Source: Alligator mississippiensis (taxonomy: Eukaryota > Chordata > Crocodylia > Alligatoridae). From it: a DNA stretch of 64,000 nt. The position numbers were made by a program, and so were the translations under genes. Shown here one piece after another: positions 10,411 through 21,708 of this stretch. The stretch lies in contig NC_081835.1 of the NCBI RefSeq assembly GCF_030867095.1, forward strand, positions 38,113,892 through 38,177,891. Reading direction: 5' to 3'. Position 1 is the stretch's first letter; every line of letters starts with the position of its first letter. The notes under the pieces are model-generated. The model was not told the origin of the DNA. It did no database searches and saw nothing but the letters and a program-made list of their open reading frames with translations.

Positions 10411-11330
10411 CCCTGTCCAGGGGGACAGTCACTGAGGGATGGGGAACCCTCCCCATGATGGGAACCAGGCAAACTCACCAATTTCAGGCCAGGAAGTGCA
10501 GGACAAACTGCGCCAAGAAGAGATGCCCACGTGGTTTGTAAGCTGTGCTTATTTCCAGATAGAGCTGGCTCAGGCGGCTGATGTCATTGCAGAATGCTGC
10601 CCGGCCGGGATAAAAGCCAGCACTGGGAGAGACGGGGGGAGTGGAGGAGATGGCCAGCAGGGAAGGTGCTCTCCACGCTGAGTGCAGGGAGCACTGGCAG
10701 GCAACTGAAGATCCAGTTTCAAGGAAGAGAGAGAGGTCCTCAGCAAGAGGAAGGACCTGGAGTGGCACTGGGGGACAACCCAAGTCCTAGGCACTGGGGC
10801 TGTGAGGGAGGAGGAGCACCTAGCCTACTCCTTCAGCTTTTTTTTTTCTTTTCCTTTTTTTCCTTTTAAAGTGCTGGAATTCCTTTTTTTCCCTCGTGGT
10901 TTGTTTTTTTTTTTTTTTTTTTTTTTTTTTTCTTTTGGCTGGGGCACGGGCAATGCTCCAGGAGACAGGAGCAGCCTCAGACCCTTGGCAAGCAGCCGGC
11001 TGGCTCTGAAGAAGCACTGGGAGGTTATGGGAATCCAGCCTCCCCTAGAGCACAATGATAGAGAAGAGCCGGTTCACAGTCCAGGTGGCGTGAAGAGCAA
11101 GCATTCATGCAACCGGAGGGCAAGCGGCATGAAGACCAAGTGGCTCATCCTGGAGGCTGGTGTATGGAAGGGGTGTAGGGGAGGCAGAGCCCCACGGATA
11201 CCCATCAAGAGGTATGACCTACCTGGGAGAGTCCTTAACGGGGGAACCCACCGCTGAAGGTTTGATCAAAGTCATGGTAGGAGAGTTTCTGGAGTTACCT
11301 TGGGGTGATCGAGGACCCCTCCAAAGGTCA
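10411..11330 (+). mobile_element. Solo-LTR-like insertion between RT and RNase H
   Basis: Between the RT C-terminus (ending near 10410) and the RNase H start (near 11385) lie about 950 bases instead of the roughly 180 expected from the sister element. The block has a TATA-like ggataaaagccag near 10609, a CT-rich stretch with a long poly-T (about 10900-10931), and gggtgtaggggaggcagagc near 11174. The last string is shared with the LTRs of both Gmr1-like elements (near 6617, 12550, 40266 and 44750). A solo LTR of a related Gmr1-like family is the best explanation. The boundaries are approximate and the 11230-11330 end may belong to the host element. Confidence 0.5.
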
Positions 11331-11760
11331 CAGGAGCCCATGCAGCACCCAATACCAGGCACACATGCTAAGACAGCATGACTTCACCCATCCTTCATTC
11401 TACAGACTGACATCTCTAATCAGGCCATGGGAGCCATGCTGTCCCAGAATATGGATGGGGTAGACAGGCCAATAGCTTACACAAACCTCAAGTTAAACCT
11501 TCATGAACAAAGGCACCCTACCATCAAATGGGAATGTTTAACCATCAAATGGGGGGGGGGGGGGAATATTTCCATTACTACCTCCTGGACTGGGAGTTTA
11601 CCCTAATATCTGACCATGCTCCCTTAAAATGGCTGAAGACCTCACAAGCGGATAACGTGTGGCTAACCAGGTGGGCCTTATCTTTATAACCGTTTCACTT
11701 TCACATAGAATATAGGCCTGGCCAAGCCAATGTGGTGGTGGACTTCCTATCCTGATGCCA
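11331..11760 (+). pseudogene. RNase H remnant of Gmr1-like element
   Basis: The RNase H start is recognisable as LQTDISNQAMGAMLSQ followed by DRPIAYTNLKLN. It continues in shifted frames past a G-run at about 11552-11563. The end resembles the RH and connection region of the sister element but carries several stops. Confidence 0.65.
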
Positions 11761-11863
11761 TGGAGAAGATCACCCCATGCCCACTGGGGTAAATCCACCA
11801 AGCCCCAAGCTGAACCACAGGGGACTAGAAGAAAGGCACCTAAGGGCATCTTAAGAGGGAGGA
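11761..11863 (+). other. Untranslated 3' region with polypurine tract
   Basis: The short sequence before the 3' LTR ends in taagagggagga (about 11850-11863). This is a polypurine tract placed directly before the LTR's TG, as needed for plus-strand priming. Confidence 0.65.
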
Positions 11864-12783
11864 TGCTCCATGCAGCTAGAGTGGCCCCAGAGAAAAATGG
11901 TACAGAGAAGCTGGAAGAGGAGCCAGGGAGCAAGAAACAGCGTCCTGGGACCAAGGACAGCTGGTGGGACTCTCTCGTCCCTGCAGAGCTGACTGGGAGT
12001 CATCAATAGAGCTCTGAGAGTTCTGTTTAGCCAGGAAACCTAGCTGTGAGAATGCCGTAAGGAGAAGCAGCTCAGGAGAGGACAGGGAACTCTGCCAGAG
12101 ATAGGCCAGCCAGAGACAAGCAGATGAGTTCCTTTGAGTAAGTCAACATTAGTTTTGGTGGGGTTTTGTTTATTGTTTTACATTGCCCATGTGGGCAAAA
12201 AGGGGAAGTGGTTCTAAGAGACAGAGACCCTTTCTGAAGAATAAAAAGGGATAAAGACCAAGTTGGTCAATTAGCCATGCTGGACAGGGGCAAGGGTTTT
12301 TTTTGAGTAATTTTTTCCCACGAGGGGTGTGCAAGCCATCTCTGAGGGAGAGAGGACACCGAATTACCCAAACTTACATGGGGCTTACCTGTGGCTGAAA
12401 GAAAGCCCAGTAGTCCACGCTGTCCCATTCCATTGAGGTAGGTGGTAATGAAAGTCATGAATCTAGAAGATAAAAGGAAGAATTAAAATCACCCAGGAAT
12501 ACCTAAAAGTGTATGCGGTGGTGCGTAACATCTGGGTGGCAATAGGACAGGGTGTAGAGGAGTTTGGAGCCCCAGAAGAAAGTGTAGTGTATTTGCCATT
12601 AACCAATTGTGGTGAAAGCGAACACCTTCCGATCTTTTACTTCAAAGGAACATCAAGATATGGCAGATGAGAGTTGGGTCTCACCACCATGAATAACAGG
12701 CAAGTGATCATGAGACAATCAAGCAGGGCTGGGAAGGTACTGGGCAGCCAGACACATAGACCTAGTGAGGCTAAACTCTTACA
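11864..12783 (+). repeat. 3' LTR of the Gmr1-like element
   Basis: It starts tgctccatgcagctag and ends taaactcttaca. It is 920 bases long against 926 for the 5' LTR, with which it aligns throughout. Confidence 0.8.
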
Positions 12784-13025
12784 GTCTCCTTCCCTACCTT
12801 TGCTGCCAGCTGCACTCATGATATTCAGGAAGACTGTGGTCAAAAGGCATTAAATACTTCAGCCTTCTTCGTGCCATCTCTAACTATGTTGCCTTCTGCA
12901 TTTAGTAAGGGACCTACATTTTCCTTGGTTTTCCTCTTACTTCCAACACACTTGCAAAATTCCCTTTTATGCAGTACTTTAATGCGGAATTTTCCCTTAG
13001 GGAAAATTACTCAATAAACTCTTTT
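12784..13025 (-). mobile_element. Decayed CR1 LINE, minus strand, part 2
   Basis: On the minus strand this shows the CR1 ORF2 linker between endonuclease and RT: a GPLLNAEG-type string followed by DGTKKAEVFNAF and a cagtcttcctgaat stretch. It is the part that should precede the segment at 5095-5921, so the two halves are one CR1 copy split by the LTR element. Confidence 0.7.
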
Positions 13026-13789
13026 TTTTACACTCACAAATACTACATTATTTAATGTGGAAGCTCAGCAGTGCAGAAAGGCAGCATATTAGTAAGAGGC
13101 AGAATGGAAATTTCCCATATGGCATATTAGGGGTAGGTAAGCCCCCTAGTTGTAGGTGACAATGTCTTCAGAGAATTGAACTCTGAAAGAAAATTCCCTA
13201 CATACAGGAGAAATAGGTTGACCACAAGGCTACTGACTGTTGCTTTAAAAGTATTGATGGAATCCATAATTTTGAGTATGTTATAATAAGTCAGAATGCA
13301 TTTGAGATTGTTGGGCCACAATCATGCCCCATTGCATGTGTCTGGTGAAATGAGTTAAAGAAGAATTGTACAATAGTACTAAAAACATAACTATATTTAA
13401 TCACAGAAATGGGAGAAAAGGTGTTAACCTCCCCTAATATAGTTGTAATTATATTCAAAGTACAGTCCCAGAATAACATTTTATGTCTAAAAGTGGGGCT
13501 TTCTATAAGACAGAAGGCTTTCTCATAACTGTAGTACAAACAAGAAGCTAACAGCTGGTATAGCTCAACTCAGATACTATATTAGCAAAGTAAAATTAAA
13601 ACCTATAATAATTCTATAATCCAATCAGAACTGTCTTTTAATAGATCTGTAATTACAGGCAACATTGTACATAAAACAGCAGACAAACACTTCCTTTCTC
13701 ACTTCAGTTACTACTCACTTCTCAGTAAATTAAGTGATGTTTACCTTAACTAAGGAACAGTTAAGCTCCTTAATTATCAGGTAACCTTG
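13026..13789. other. No gene seen
   Basis: AT-rich sequence with no splice-bordered ORF or recognised repeat. Confidence 0.5.
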
Positions 13790-15240
13790 AGGGCTAAGGA
13801 CAGACATTCAAAAAGCCAGAGCCTGATTTGATTCAATTTTTGAAGGTTAGTCTAAGCCCCCTACTGCCTCCTCCACCAGATGCAGGAGGGAGGTGCAATA
13901 ACTCTGCTCCCAGCCCCTTGCCTAAGGGGCCCTGCTGCTGGGCTCTGGCTGCACCCCAACCCTACCACTGCATCGGCAAGAGGTCAGTGCTTTTGACGGG
14001 GGCAGCAGCCCCTGTCATGGTGTCGGGAAGCGAAAGCCCCTTCTTGGTGAGGAACCATGCTGTGGGGTAGGCAGAGCTGCAGTGGACTGTGCGCTGCAGT
14101 ACTGGGGCTCAAAGGGGGTCAGAGGCCTCGCCCAGTGCCCGCCGCTGTCATCCACAGTAGCTTTCCACACCCCGCAGCACAGTCCCCTCACCAGGAAAGG
14201 GCTCATGCTCCCTGTCACAGTCACTCCCCTTCACCACTCCATCAGCTGGGTGGGGACAGGGCCAGACGCCAGCCGGCAGGGACCTTAGGCGAGGGGCAGG
14301 AATGGGGGTTATTCTACCACTTGCCCTGGGCACAAAGTGAGCACCAGCAGTAGTGGCAGTTGAGGCAGGCAGACCTTGCTGCATTCCCTCAGGGGCAGAG
14401 GGGGGAATAACCCCGCTCCTTGCCCCACCACCTAAGAGGCCCTGCCAGCTGGCTTCTGATCCCATCCCCACCCGGCCACTGGAGCAGTGAGTGGGGAGCG
14501 ACCATGATAGAGCCAGCAGCAGAGGTTGGGATGGGCAGACCCAGCTGCAGTCCCCCAGGGACAGTGGGAGTAGAGTGGGGAATAACCCTCCCTCCCCAAC
14601 TTCCCCTCTACCTCAGGGGGCCATGTCGGCCAGCGTCTGGCCGCACCCAGCCCCACCACTGCAGCAGCGAGGGGGAAGCACCTGGCAGACCTGACTTGGA
14701 TCCCTGCCAGTGGGACAGGGAGAAGGAATTAAACCCCTCTCTGCCCAGTTTAGTCAAGGCTACTGCCCAGGCTGACCATGCCCCCACTGCCAGAGCAGCC
14801 AGTATGTAGAAGTGCAGGTCTGTGCTGGTGGGACAGGGAAGGAAGGGGAGGAATAAACTTCCTTCTTGCTCCCTTCTGGGGCCAGCATCTGGCCAGACCC
14901 CCACACCTGCATGCCCCTGCCTGTCCCTGCTTCGGCTGGGGAGCAGAGGAGCAGGGCCAGCCCTGCTCAGCTGGAGCAGAGAGCCCAGTCCAGAGAGAAT
15001 GCCAGGATGCTGGGAGACTCTGGTTTAACTTAAACCAGGAAGGGTTCTGGGACAGACATTGTATAAACTGGTTTGAGCTCAGTCAGTTAAGTCTGATTCT
15101 ACATTCAACCAGGTTTGTCTCAAACTGGTTTTGGCCATTTTGAAACTAGTTTATATGCACTGAACATCTGTTCTGTTACAGACTTAAACCAGTTTCTGAT
15201 CACTTAAACCAGTTTATGTGTAATGTCTGTCCCTAGCCCT
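13790..15240. mobile_element. Non-autonomous DNA transposon carrying a GC-rich hairpin array
   Basis: The left terminus agggctaaggacagacatt (13790) and the right terminus aatgtctgtccctagccct (ending 15240) are inverted copies. About 250 bases inside the right end are repeated aaaccagttta-type words. The core (about 13850-14910) is an array of GC-rich units of roughly 200 bases in alternating orientation: 14000-14230 and 14240-14490 each fold on themselves, and the string ggaataa followed by a C/T-rich stretch recurs at about 13895, 14405, 14578 and 14850. No transposase is present. No convincing target duplication was found, so the superfamily is open. Confidence 0.65.
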
Positions 15241-16805
15241 GGGGTTCTTAACCATATAGTAATCCTGTCTTAAACCACTTCCAAAATTGCCAGTATACAC
15301 ACTATATGCAATCAGTTTTAAGTCTTCAAATACAATGCCTGGCTTCTGAGATTTCAACCAGCAATTTTATAACAAGGTCCCATTTAGAGCAAGGTTAATT
15401 GAGGAATTTTTGGTTCAATTGCCAGAATGAAAAATACAGGTGTATATTTTTTGAAGAGATCAAGACAAAAGAAATCTTTCAGCTATTTAGCAAAACCAAA
15501 AGCCCCCCAAAATTCATTTTTAATAACCTCTAAATGTTGAAATGGGATTTCTTCCTTTGGGTGCTTGTCCTTATATGCCTCAAAGCACTCAAGCATGGAC
15601 ACTTTCCCCTACCAACATGTGTACAGTGCACATGCACCTTTCCTATCTCAGTTAAATGCCTTGGCCTGATTCAAACTATTTCTGCAGTCTGACCCAGGCT
15701 ATGTTCAATATACAGTCACCCTTAGTACCTTCCTTCACTACTTCTCTCTTTTTGGTGTTTGGACATTTTTCAGTAGGGTTAATTTTTTCCCTTTGTTTTT
15801 ATTTCTGTGGCCTGCACCCAAAGACTTTTCTAGCTTGTTGGTCATCAAACATTGACTTCTACAGCCAGCCTCTCCTGGTTGCATGGATTCAAGCAATGTT
15901 CTGCTATAAGGCTTATCCTGCTATAAGGCTATGCTTGCCATGGGCACACTAAGTGTTACTTCTCTTTAGGGAAGTCTTATATCCCTGGGAAGTTTGTTTG
16001 TAAGTCATGTGTTGTCTAGCCAGGAAAGGAACATAAAGTCAAACCCTAGGTTTACATCCTTGGTAAATCTATGGGATTGGTCTCTAATCCAAGAACAGAT
16101 GTTCCACCTGAGTGCAGACCTTTCGGAGCACAAAAAGACCATCCTCATTGGGAATGTCCCAGTCCGTTTCTGGTTAGTCCTGGTGTAGAAGCAATTACAA
16201 AGCAAGATCAACTTCCTAGGGTTCCTTTAAGAGGTCCTTCTCACTGTCCCATTCTTCCCTTTCTGAGACTGCCACCAAATGGATAGGGAATTGTGACACC
16301 CCATAGTAGTGTCTCTGAGTGCCAGAGTTCACTTCCTTGATCCCCTAGCAAGTAGCAGAGGCATTCCTCAACACCATTGCCATCCCAACCACTGGTTTGT
16401 TGTGGTAGGTCTGCAACTAGGCTTAATGTAGAAAGAAAAGATTGAAGTCCACAGCAAGTTGCTTTTTTCTCTTTGTGAAAGTAGTTATGGATAAACATTG
16501 ACTTCCACTTTGGTTCTGGGTCTCCTGTTTTCCCTGGATCTGTTGGCACCAATCCATCCATTCTGTCATCTTTCATATGGTGAAAGGACCCAGCCAGAGA
16601 CTAAAAGTGGGTCCTATTTCTTCCTTCTCAGCCATCAGTGTTATTCATGACATACTTGCCTGGTAGAATGTTGGGGACCCCACAAAAACAACCTATAGGT
16701 GCAAAGTGCTCTTTTCTACATGATTGATATGAATCTATATTTGTTACTGCTTATTCTATTGAATAACTTCTTATTAACCATAGTTCAGTTCTTCAGTCAT
16801 ACATT
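15241..16805. other. No gene seen
   Basis: About 1.56 kb of mixed composition. The ORFs are short and lack splice context or similarity that I can recognise. Confidence 0.5.
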
Positions 16806-17248
16806 TATAGATTCAGAGATAGATTCTTAGATTGTAAGGGCGGGAAGGGACCTCGCAAGATTATGGGGTCCAGGCCCCCTGCACTAGACAGGAAAGACAA
16901 CTGGGATCATGTGACCCTAGCAAGATGACCATCCGGTGTTCTCTTGAAGATTGCCAGGGTAGGTGATTGCACCACCTCTGGAGGGAGTTTATTCCATTCT
17001 GGACATTCTAACTGTGAAGAAGCTTTTTCCTAGTGTTAAGCCTGAAACAGTCTCCCAGGAGTTTGTGGTCATTACTCCTAGTTTTCCCCAAGGATGCCTT
17101 GGCAAACAGTTGTTTGCCAAGCCCTTGATGTATTCCCCTGATGTAGCAGTAAACTGCTACCAAGTCCCCTCAGCCTTCTCTTTTTTTAGGCTGAAGAGGC
17201 CCAGGTCCCTCAGCCTTTCCTCATATGGCTTGCCTTGCAAGTCTCTGA

Positions 17249-19823
17249 TCACATGGGTGGCTCTTTTCTGGACTCTCTCAAGCTTTGCCAAGTACTTTGA
17301 AGTGCGGCGCCCAGAACTGGACTCAGTACTCCAGCTGTTATTTCACCAGTGCCAAATAAAGTGGAAGAATCACTTCCTTGGTTTTTTCTTGAGATGCATC
17401 GATTGATGCATGCCAGAGTATTATTTGCCTTGCTGGCTACAGCACCACACTGATGGCTTATATTCATACTTTGGTCTATTATTACCCCTAGGTCCCTTTC
17501 ACTCACGGTGTTAGTCAGTTTGGTGCCACCGAGCCTATAAGTATGTTGGGGATTGTTCATCACCAGATGGAACACTGTACATTTCTCAGTGTTGAACTTC
17601 ATCTTGTTCCAATCCACCCAACTTGTCAGCCTGTCTATGGCCGCCTGTACCTGCAGCCTATCTTCAAGCGTGACCACGTTCCCCCATAACTTGGTGTCAT
17701 CCGCGAACTTGCCAGTGAGCTTTTGACCCCCACATCCAAATCATTGATAAAGATGTTGAAAGGAACTGGTCCAAGCACCAACCCCTGAGGGACACCACTG
17801 GCCACTTCTCGCCAGGACAACACAGATCCAGTCATTAGAACTCTCTGGGTCATACCCTGCAACCCGCTTCCTACCCATCTAACTGTCGAGTAGTTAAGCC
17901 AACAATCCTCTAATTTTCCCGTGATAGCAGCATGGGATATCAGATCAAAGGCCTTTTGGAAGTCAAGGTACACAACGTCGACCTCCTCTCTCTTATCCAG
18001 GTGGCAAGTCACCTGGTCATAGAAGATGAGATTGGTAAGACAAGACCTGCCTGCGACAAAGCCATGCTGGCTGTCATTCAGAATCCTACCTTCTGCAAGC
18101 CTATAACACATAGACTCCTTATTGAATTTTTCCAGGATTTTCCCTGGAATAGAAGTTAGGCAAATTGGCCCATAGTTACCCAGGTCCTCTCTCCTCCCCT
18201 TCTTGAAGATGGGCACAACATTGGCTCTCTTCCAGTCCTCAAGGACCTCCCTGGAGCGCCACAAGTTTTGGAAGAGTTTCGCCAGGGGGTTCACAATAAC
18301 TTGGGCCAGTTCCTTGAGCACTCTCGGATAAAGTTAATCTGGTCCAGCTGACTTATAGATGTCTAATTTTTTTAATTGATTGTGCACCAGTTCAATGTCA
18401 ATAGTAGGAAGGCAGTCATTCCCACCATGCTCATTCCACACCCTATCTAGCATGGTTTTCCCCCTGGTTCAGTGAAATACTGAAGCAAAACAGTCATTCA
18501 GGAGTTCAGTTTTCTCCTGAGTGTCAGTAACCAGCTGTCCTGAGTTGTTGAGCAATGGCCCCACACTCCCATTTGTTTTCCTCCTGTTCCCTACATACTG
18601 AAAGAAGGACTTCTTATTGCCCTTAATTTGAATTACTAATTTAACTTCAGCAGCCGCCTGAGCCTTCCTAATCTGCTCCCTACACATACAAGCCATTGTT
18701 GTATAGTCCCCCTTGGGCACAGTCCCAAACTTCCATTGTTTGTAAGCGTCTTTCTTCTTCTTCAAGGGGACCATGATTTCCCTATTTAGTCAGAAGGGCT
18801 TCCCAGCTGTTCTGCTACCTTTCCTCTGTATGGGAATGGACTTCTTTTGTGCTTTAAAGATCGTGTTGTTAAGGAATGACCACTCTTCACACACGCCTTT
18901 TGCCTTCGGTCCCTGGTCCTGCAGCACTTTCCCTACTAATGTCCTGAGCTTGTTGAAATTAACATTTTTGAAATCCAAAAAATTCAACCCTGCTATCTAG
19001 TTTCCCTGCCTTGCAACAGACAATGAATGTGATGGTTTCATGGTTGCTGTCACCCAGGTTGCCCTCTATGTTCAAGTTGGTCACCAGATCCTTTGGTCAA
19101 GACCAAGTCTAGGAGAGCTTTACCTCTGGTTGGCCTGTGCACCTCCTGAGTCAGGAAGAGCTTTTTGTTGCAGGTCAGGAAGCACCACAACCAGTCGGAC
19201 TTTGCCGAGGGTTCCTCGTAAGAGATGCCTGGATAATTGAAGTCGCCCATGACAACCATGTCCTGTGCACATGTGGCCTCTGTCAGTTCTCTAGAGAACT
19301 CGAGATTGAGCTCCTCCCTGTTTTGATGGTCTGTAGTATACACCTACAGTTAGGTCTTTTCCCCCCCCCCCTCCCCCCGCCTCCCCTCCTGCAGTTTGAC
19401 CCAGAGGGTTTCAAGCTGTTCTTCTTTGGAGCCGATGTCAGCCTCCAAGGAGGTGTACTGCTCCCTCACATAGAGAGCTACACCTCCACCTTTCTTCCCT
19501 ACTCAGTCCCTTCTGTGCAGTGTGTAGCCCTCTGTGGCTACACTCCAGTCATGTGAGGAGTCCCACCAGGTCTCTGTAATCCCTACTAGATCATAATGTC
19601 TACTGCAGAGTAGGAGGGCTAGTTCCTCCTGCTTGTTCCCCATGCTCCTGGCATTAGTGTACAGGTACCTGAGTCCTCCAGGTGAGACCCTAGATTTCCT
19701 GTCATACTGAAGGAGAACTATTTCCTCAGTTCCTGTAAGAGTGGCTCTCCTAGTGTCCCCGTCTTTGGAGATTTCTTGTACGTCGATCCCTGGGCATGTT
19801 CCAGTCAGTGTTTCCCTGTCCAC
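17249..19823 (-). pseudogene. CR1 ORF2 (endonuclease plus reverse transcriptase), broken
   Basis: Read on the minus strand from 19823 downward. The endonuclease is visible in 19503-19823 (YTNARSMGNKQEELALLL, ITETWWDSSHDW) and 19050-19343 (VVMGDFNYPGISYEE, the catalytic GDFN box). The linker is in 18469-18987. The RT is in 17635-18321 (SREVLEDWKRANVVPIFKKG, VYLDFQKAFDLISH, GVPQGLVLGP). The RT C-terminal region is in 17249-17677 (KMKFNTEKCTVFHLV, with breaks). The FADD box falls in a frameshifted part near 17700. The protein would have replicated the LINE by target-primed reverse transcription; this copy cannot. Confidence 0.85.
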
Positions 19824-19901
19824 CGAGGCATCAGTTCACTTCCTTGATGCATCCTTCCCTCCTAGGTCTGTGACCCGCAGCTAGGAGAAGAGAGGAAAAG
19901 A

Positions 19902-20744
19902 CTACCTGCTCCCCCTGCTACTGGGGTAGTAGTTGGAGGGCTGGATGAGCCTAGGGATCCTCTCCACAACATCCCAGATGCGGGCCCTGGGGAGGCAGCA
20001 GACCTTACAGGCTATGGGGTCCAGATGGCAGATGGGTCCCTTTGTACCCCGCAGGAGGGAGTCCCCCACCACCACAACCTTGCATTTTCTCTTGGGGGTG
20101 GCAGCACGCTGCTTACCTTCCTCCTCCTCCGGTGTCACCATCGGGGCCTTCTCATGTGGGTAGGGGAGCATACCTGTTGTGCAGGGCCAGGGGAGCAGCA
20201 GCCATAGCCCTGCGTGTTCTGGAATGTGAGGTGGCCATTTTCCAGGTAGCTCCGGCTGGGTCTTTTTGGTCAGCCTTCTTGTTGGCCACCATCTCTATTT
20301 CCATATCTTCTTCCATCTTTTGGAGAGGGCCTGGTAGTAGCCATTGATGTAGTCTTCGTGGGCCCTGATGGTACGTAGCTGTCATACCTCCTCCTCGAGC
20401 TCCTCCACCCGGCCCTCCAGAGACTTCACTAGGGAGCACACCCCACAGGTCGGGGTGCCCCCATGCCCAGCTGCCAGCAGCCATGCTGGGCAGCCTTCAC
20501 AGTCCAGGGCCAGTGGCTGTCTGGGTGGGGATCTCAGCAGTGCTGGGAAGCCTGTGGACCCGATGAATTGCCACCATGGCTCAGTGTGAGTCCATGCCCC
20601 TACCTGGTCCATGCAGCTACTCTTCAGGCTCCTGGCCTCAGGTGTCTTGCTCAGCCCAGCCCTCCGAGTGCCTTCTGCACACCTATCCATGTGAACTCCT
20701 GCACCAACTGCCGTGCCCACGCAAAACCGCACCTGTTTGCGCAC
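19902..20744 (-). pseudogene. CR1 ORF1 (zinc-finger, coiled coil, esterase-like), broken
   Basis: The minus strand from 20744 downward shows a Cys-rich segment (CEGCPAWLL, CGVCSLV), an acidic heptad stretch (SLEGRVEELEEEV) and, in 20152-20484, a stretch containing SRTRRAMAAAPLALHNRY. The segment 19902-20171 carries KVVVVGDSLLRGTKGPICH, the nucleophile box of the SGNH-type esterase found in CR1 ORF1 proteins, followed by CCLPRARIWDVVERIPRL. The parts lie in different frames. ORF1 is normally an RNA-binding partner of the LINE. Confidence 0.75.
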
Positions 20745-20760
20745 TCTGTTCGTGGGGCTC

Positions 20761-21206
20761 CCTGGGGGCCTTAGCTAAGGAGGGACCTGGGGTGAAGGGC
20801 ATTCCCCTCCCAGGTTCCACTCAGCCGGTGCGTCCTGCCTGGCGCAGCCCTTGTACGCTCGCATGCATGCATGCATGCACACACAAGTTCTTATGCACAC
20901 ACCCACACCCTCTAAGCACCCCTGTCCTCATTCACCCTCTCCTTGCCCCAATTTTCTTACTTCTTGGTTCTACCCTGGCAGGTCAGTGGAGTCTGGGTCC
21001 AGGTCTTCACTTCCTTGGGGTCACAATGGGCATTAATCCATGCATCTCCTCTGAGGAGAAGGCCCAAACTGCTAATTTGCAAAACAGTCTGGGATGAAGA
21101 GAACCTCAAAATATGTATATAGCTTGACTAAAAGCATATTTTCTCCACATCAAACATTAGGTCACCCTCTTTCTTCCTCTCCTCCCTGCCTTCCCCCCCA
21201 TTCTAG
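20761..21206. other. Intron or 5' flank before the first visible SFMBT1 exon
   Basis: It holds a short tgca/ca microsatellite (about 20862-20885) and, immediately before the exon, a pyrimidine-rich acceptor tract ending in ttctag at 21206. Part of it may be CR1 5' UTR. Confidence 0.6.
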
Positions 21207-21301
21207 ATGCTGGGTCTGCTGTGGAAGAAGCAGAATTCAGTTGGGATGAGTATCTAGAAGAAACAGGAGCAACTGCAGCCCCCCATGGATCCTTTAAACA
21301 T
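21207..21301 (+). CDS. SFMBT1: SFMBT1 coding exon: N-terminal end of MBT repeat 1
   Basis: This 95-base exon follows a ttctag acceptor and ends at a gtgagt donor. It begins with the last two bases of a split codon and ends in phase 0. It encodes 31 full codons including [20 protein letters not shown] and GSFKH, which leads straight into [12 protein letters not shown] in the next exon. The EEFSWxEYLEETG-type leader followed by SFKH is the start of the first MBT repeat in the SFMBT proteins. SFMBT1 is a Polycomb-group-related nuclear repressor that binds chromatin through MBT repeats. The preceding exon with the start codon was not found in the upstream 21 kb. Confidence 0.9.
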
Positions 21302-21700
21302 GTGAGTAAGATTTAATTTACTTAATTCTCTTGTAACATTTTCCTCTTTCAAGTGTCCTGACAGTTTAGGGTGTCTTAAATCTAATATATCCTAGTGGAG
21401 CATCATATCTGGAAAACTGGCTGATTACATAACTTTTAGAGTGGTGAGGAATGAGATTCCCTCACACACATACTTATCAAGAACTGATGATCTTTCCAAG
21501 TATTAGTAGTAAGGAAATCTCTTGGAACACTTCAATAGTAACTCTTGATCAGAGCACATTCTCTGGTTAAGTGTGATCTGTCCAGTTCCTTTATTTCTGC
21601 TCTAGTCCCAGTGCATTGTCCTTGCTACATGCCAACTACTCTAAGGGAACTGCTTTCAACAGAACAGGTGTTGTGGATCTTGGAATACAGAATACTTATC
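21302..21700. other. Intronic, no feature seen
   Basis: AT-rich sequence between the exon donor and a small hAT element, with no recognisable repeat. Confidence 0.5.
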
Positions 21701-21708
21701 ATATAGAC

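Larger units (their letters stand above)
5922..12783 (+). mobile_element. Gmr1-like Ty3/Gypsy LTR retrotransposon, degenerate
   Basis: This 6.9-kb element is bounded by direct LTRs. Reading along the + strand it has gag with a SCAN-like capsid and CCHC knuckle, an aspartic protease, an integrase, a reverse transcriptase, an inserted solo-LTR-like block, an RNase H and a polypurine tract. Integrase ahead of RT is a copia-like order, but the RT and integrase sequences are Gypsy-like. That combination is known for the Gmr1 clade of deuterostome Ty3/Gypsy elements. Stops and frameshifts break every region, so this is a fossil. It is inserted in a minus-strand CR1 (5095-5921 and 12784-13025). No matching target duplication was found at the two LTR edges. 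Confidence 0.85.
16806..20760 (-). mobile_element. Near full-length CR1 LINE, minus strand
   Basis: The 3' end is at about 16806-16850 (on the minus strand it ends in a tctaagaatctatctctgaat-type tail). Moving to higher coordinates come the RT, the endonuclease-RT linker, the apurinic endonuclease, ORF1 and probably part of the 5' UTR up to about 20760. At close to 4 kb it is the most complete LINE in the window. Both ORFs are broken by several stops and frameshifts. The exact 5' boundary is not resolved. Confidence 0.85.

Noticed and set aside
10820..11055. Lys-rich ORFs on the minus strand
   Set aside because: They are produced by the CT-rich and poly-T tract of the LTR-like block.
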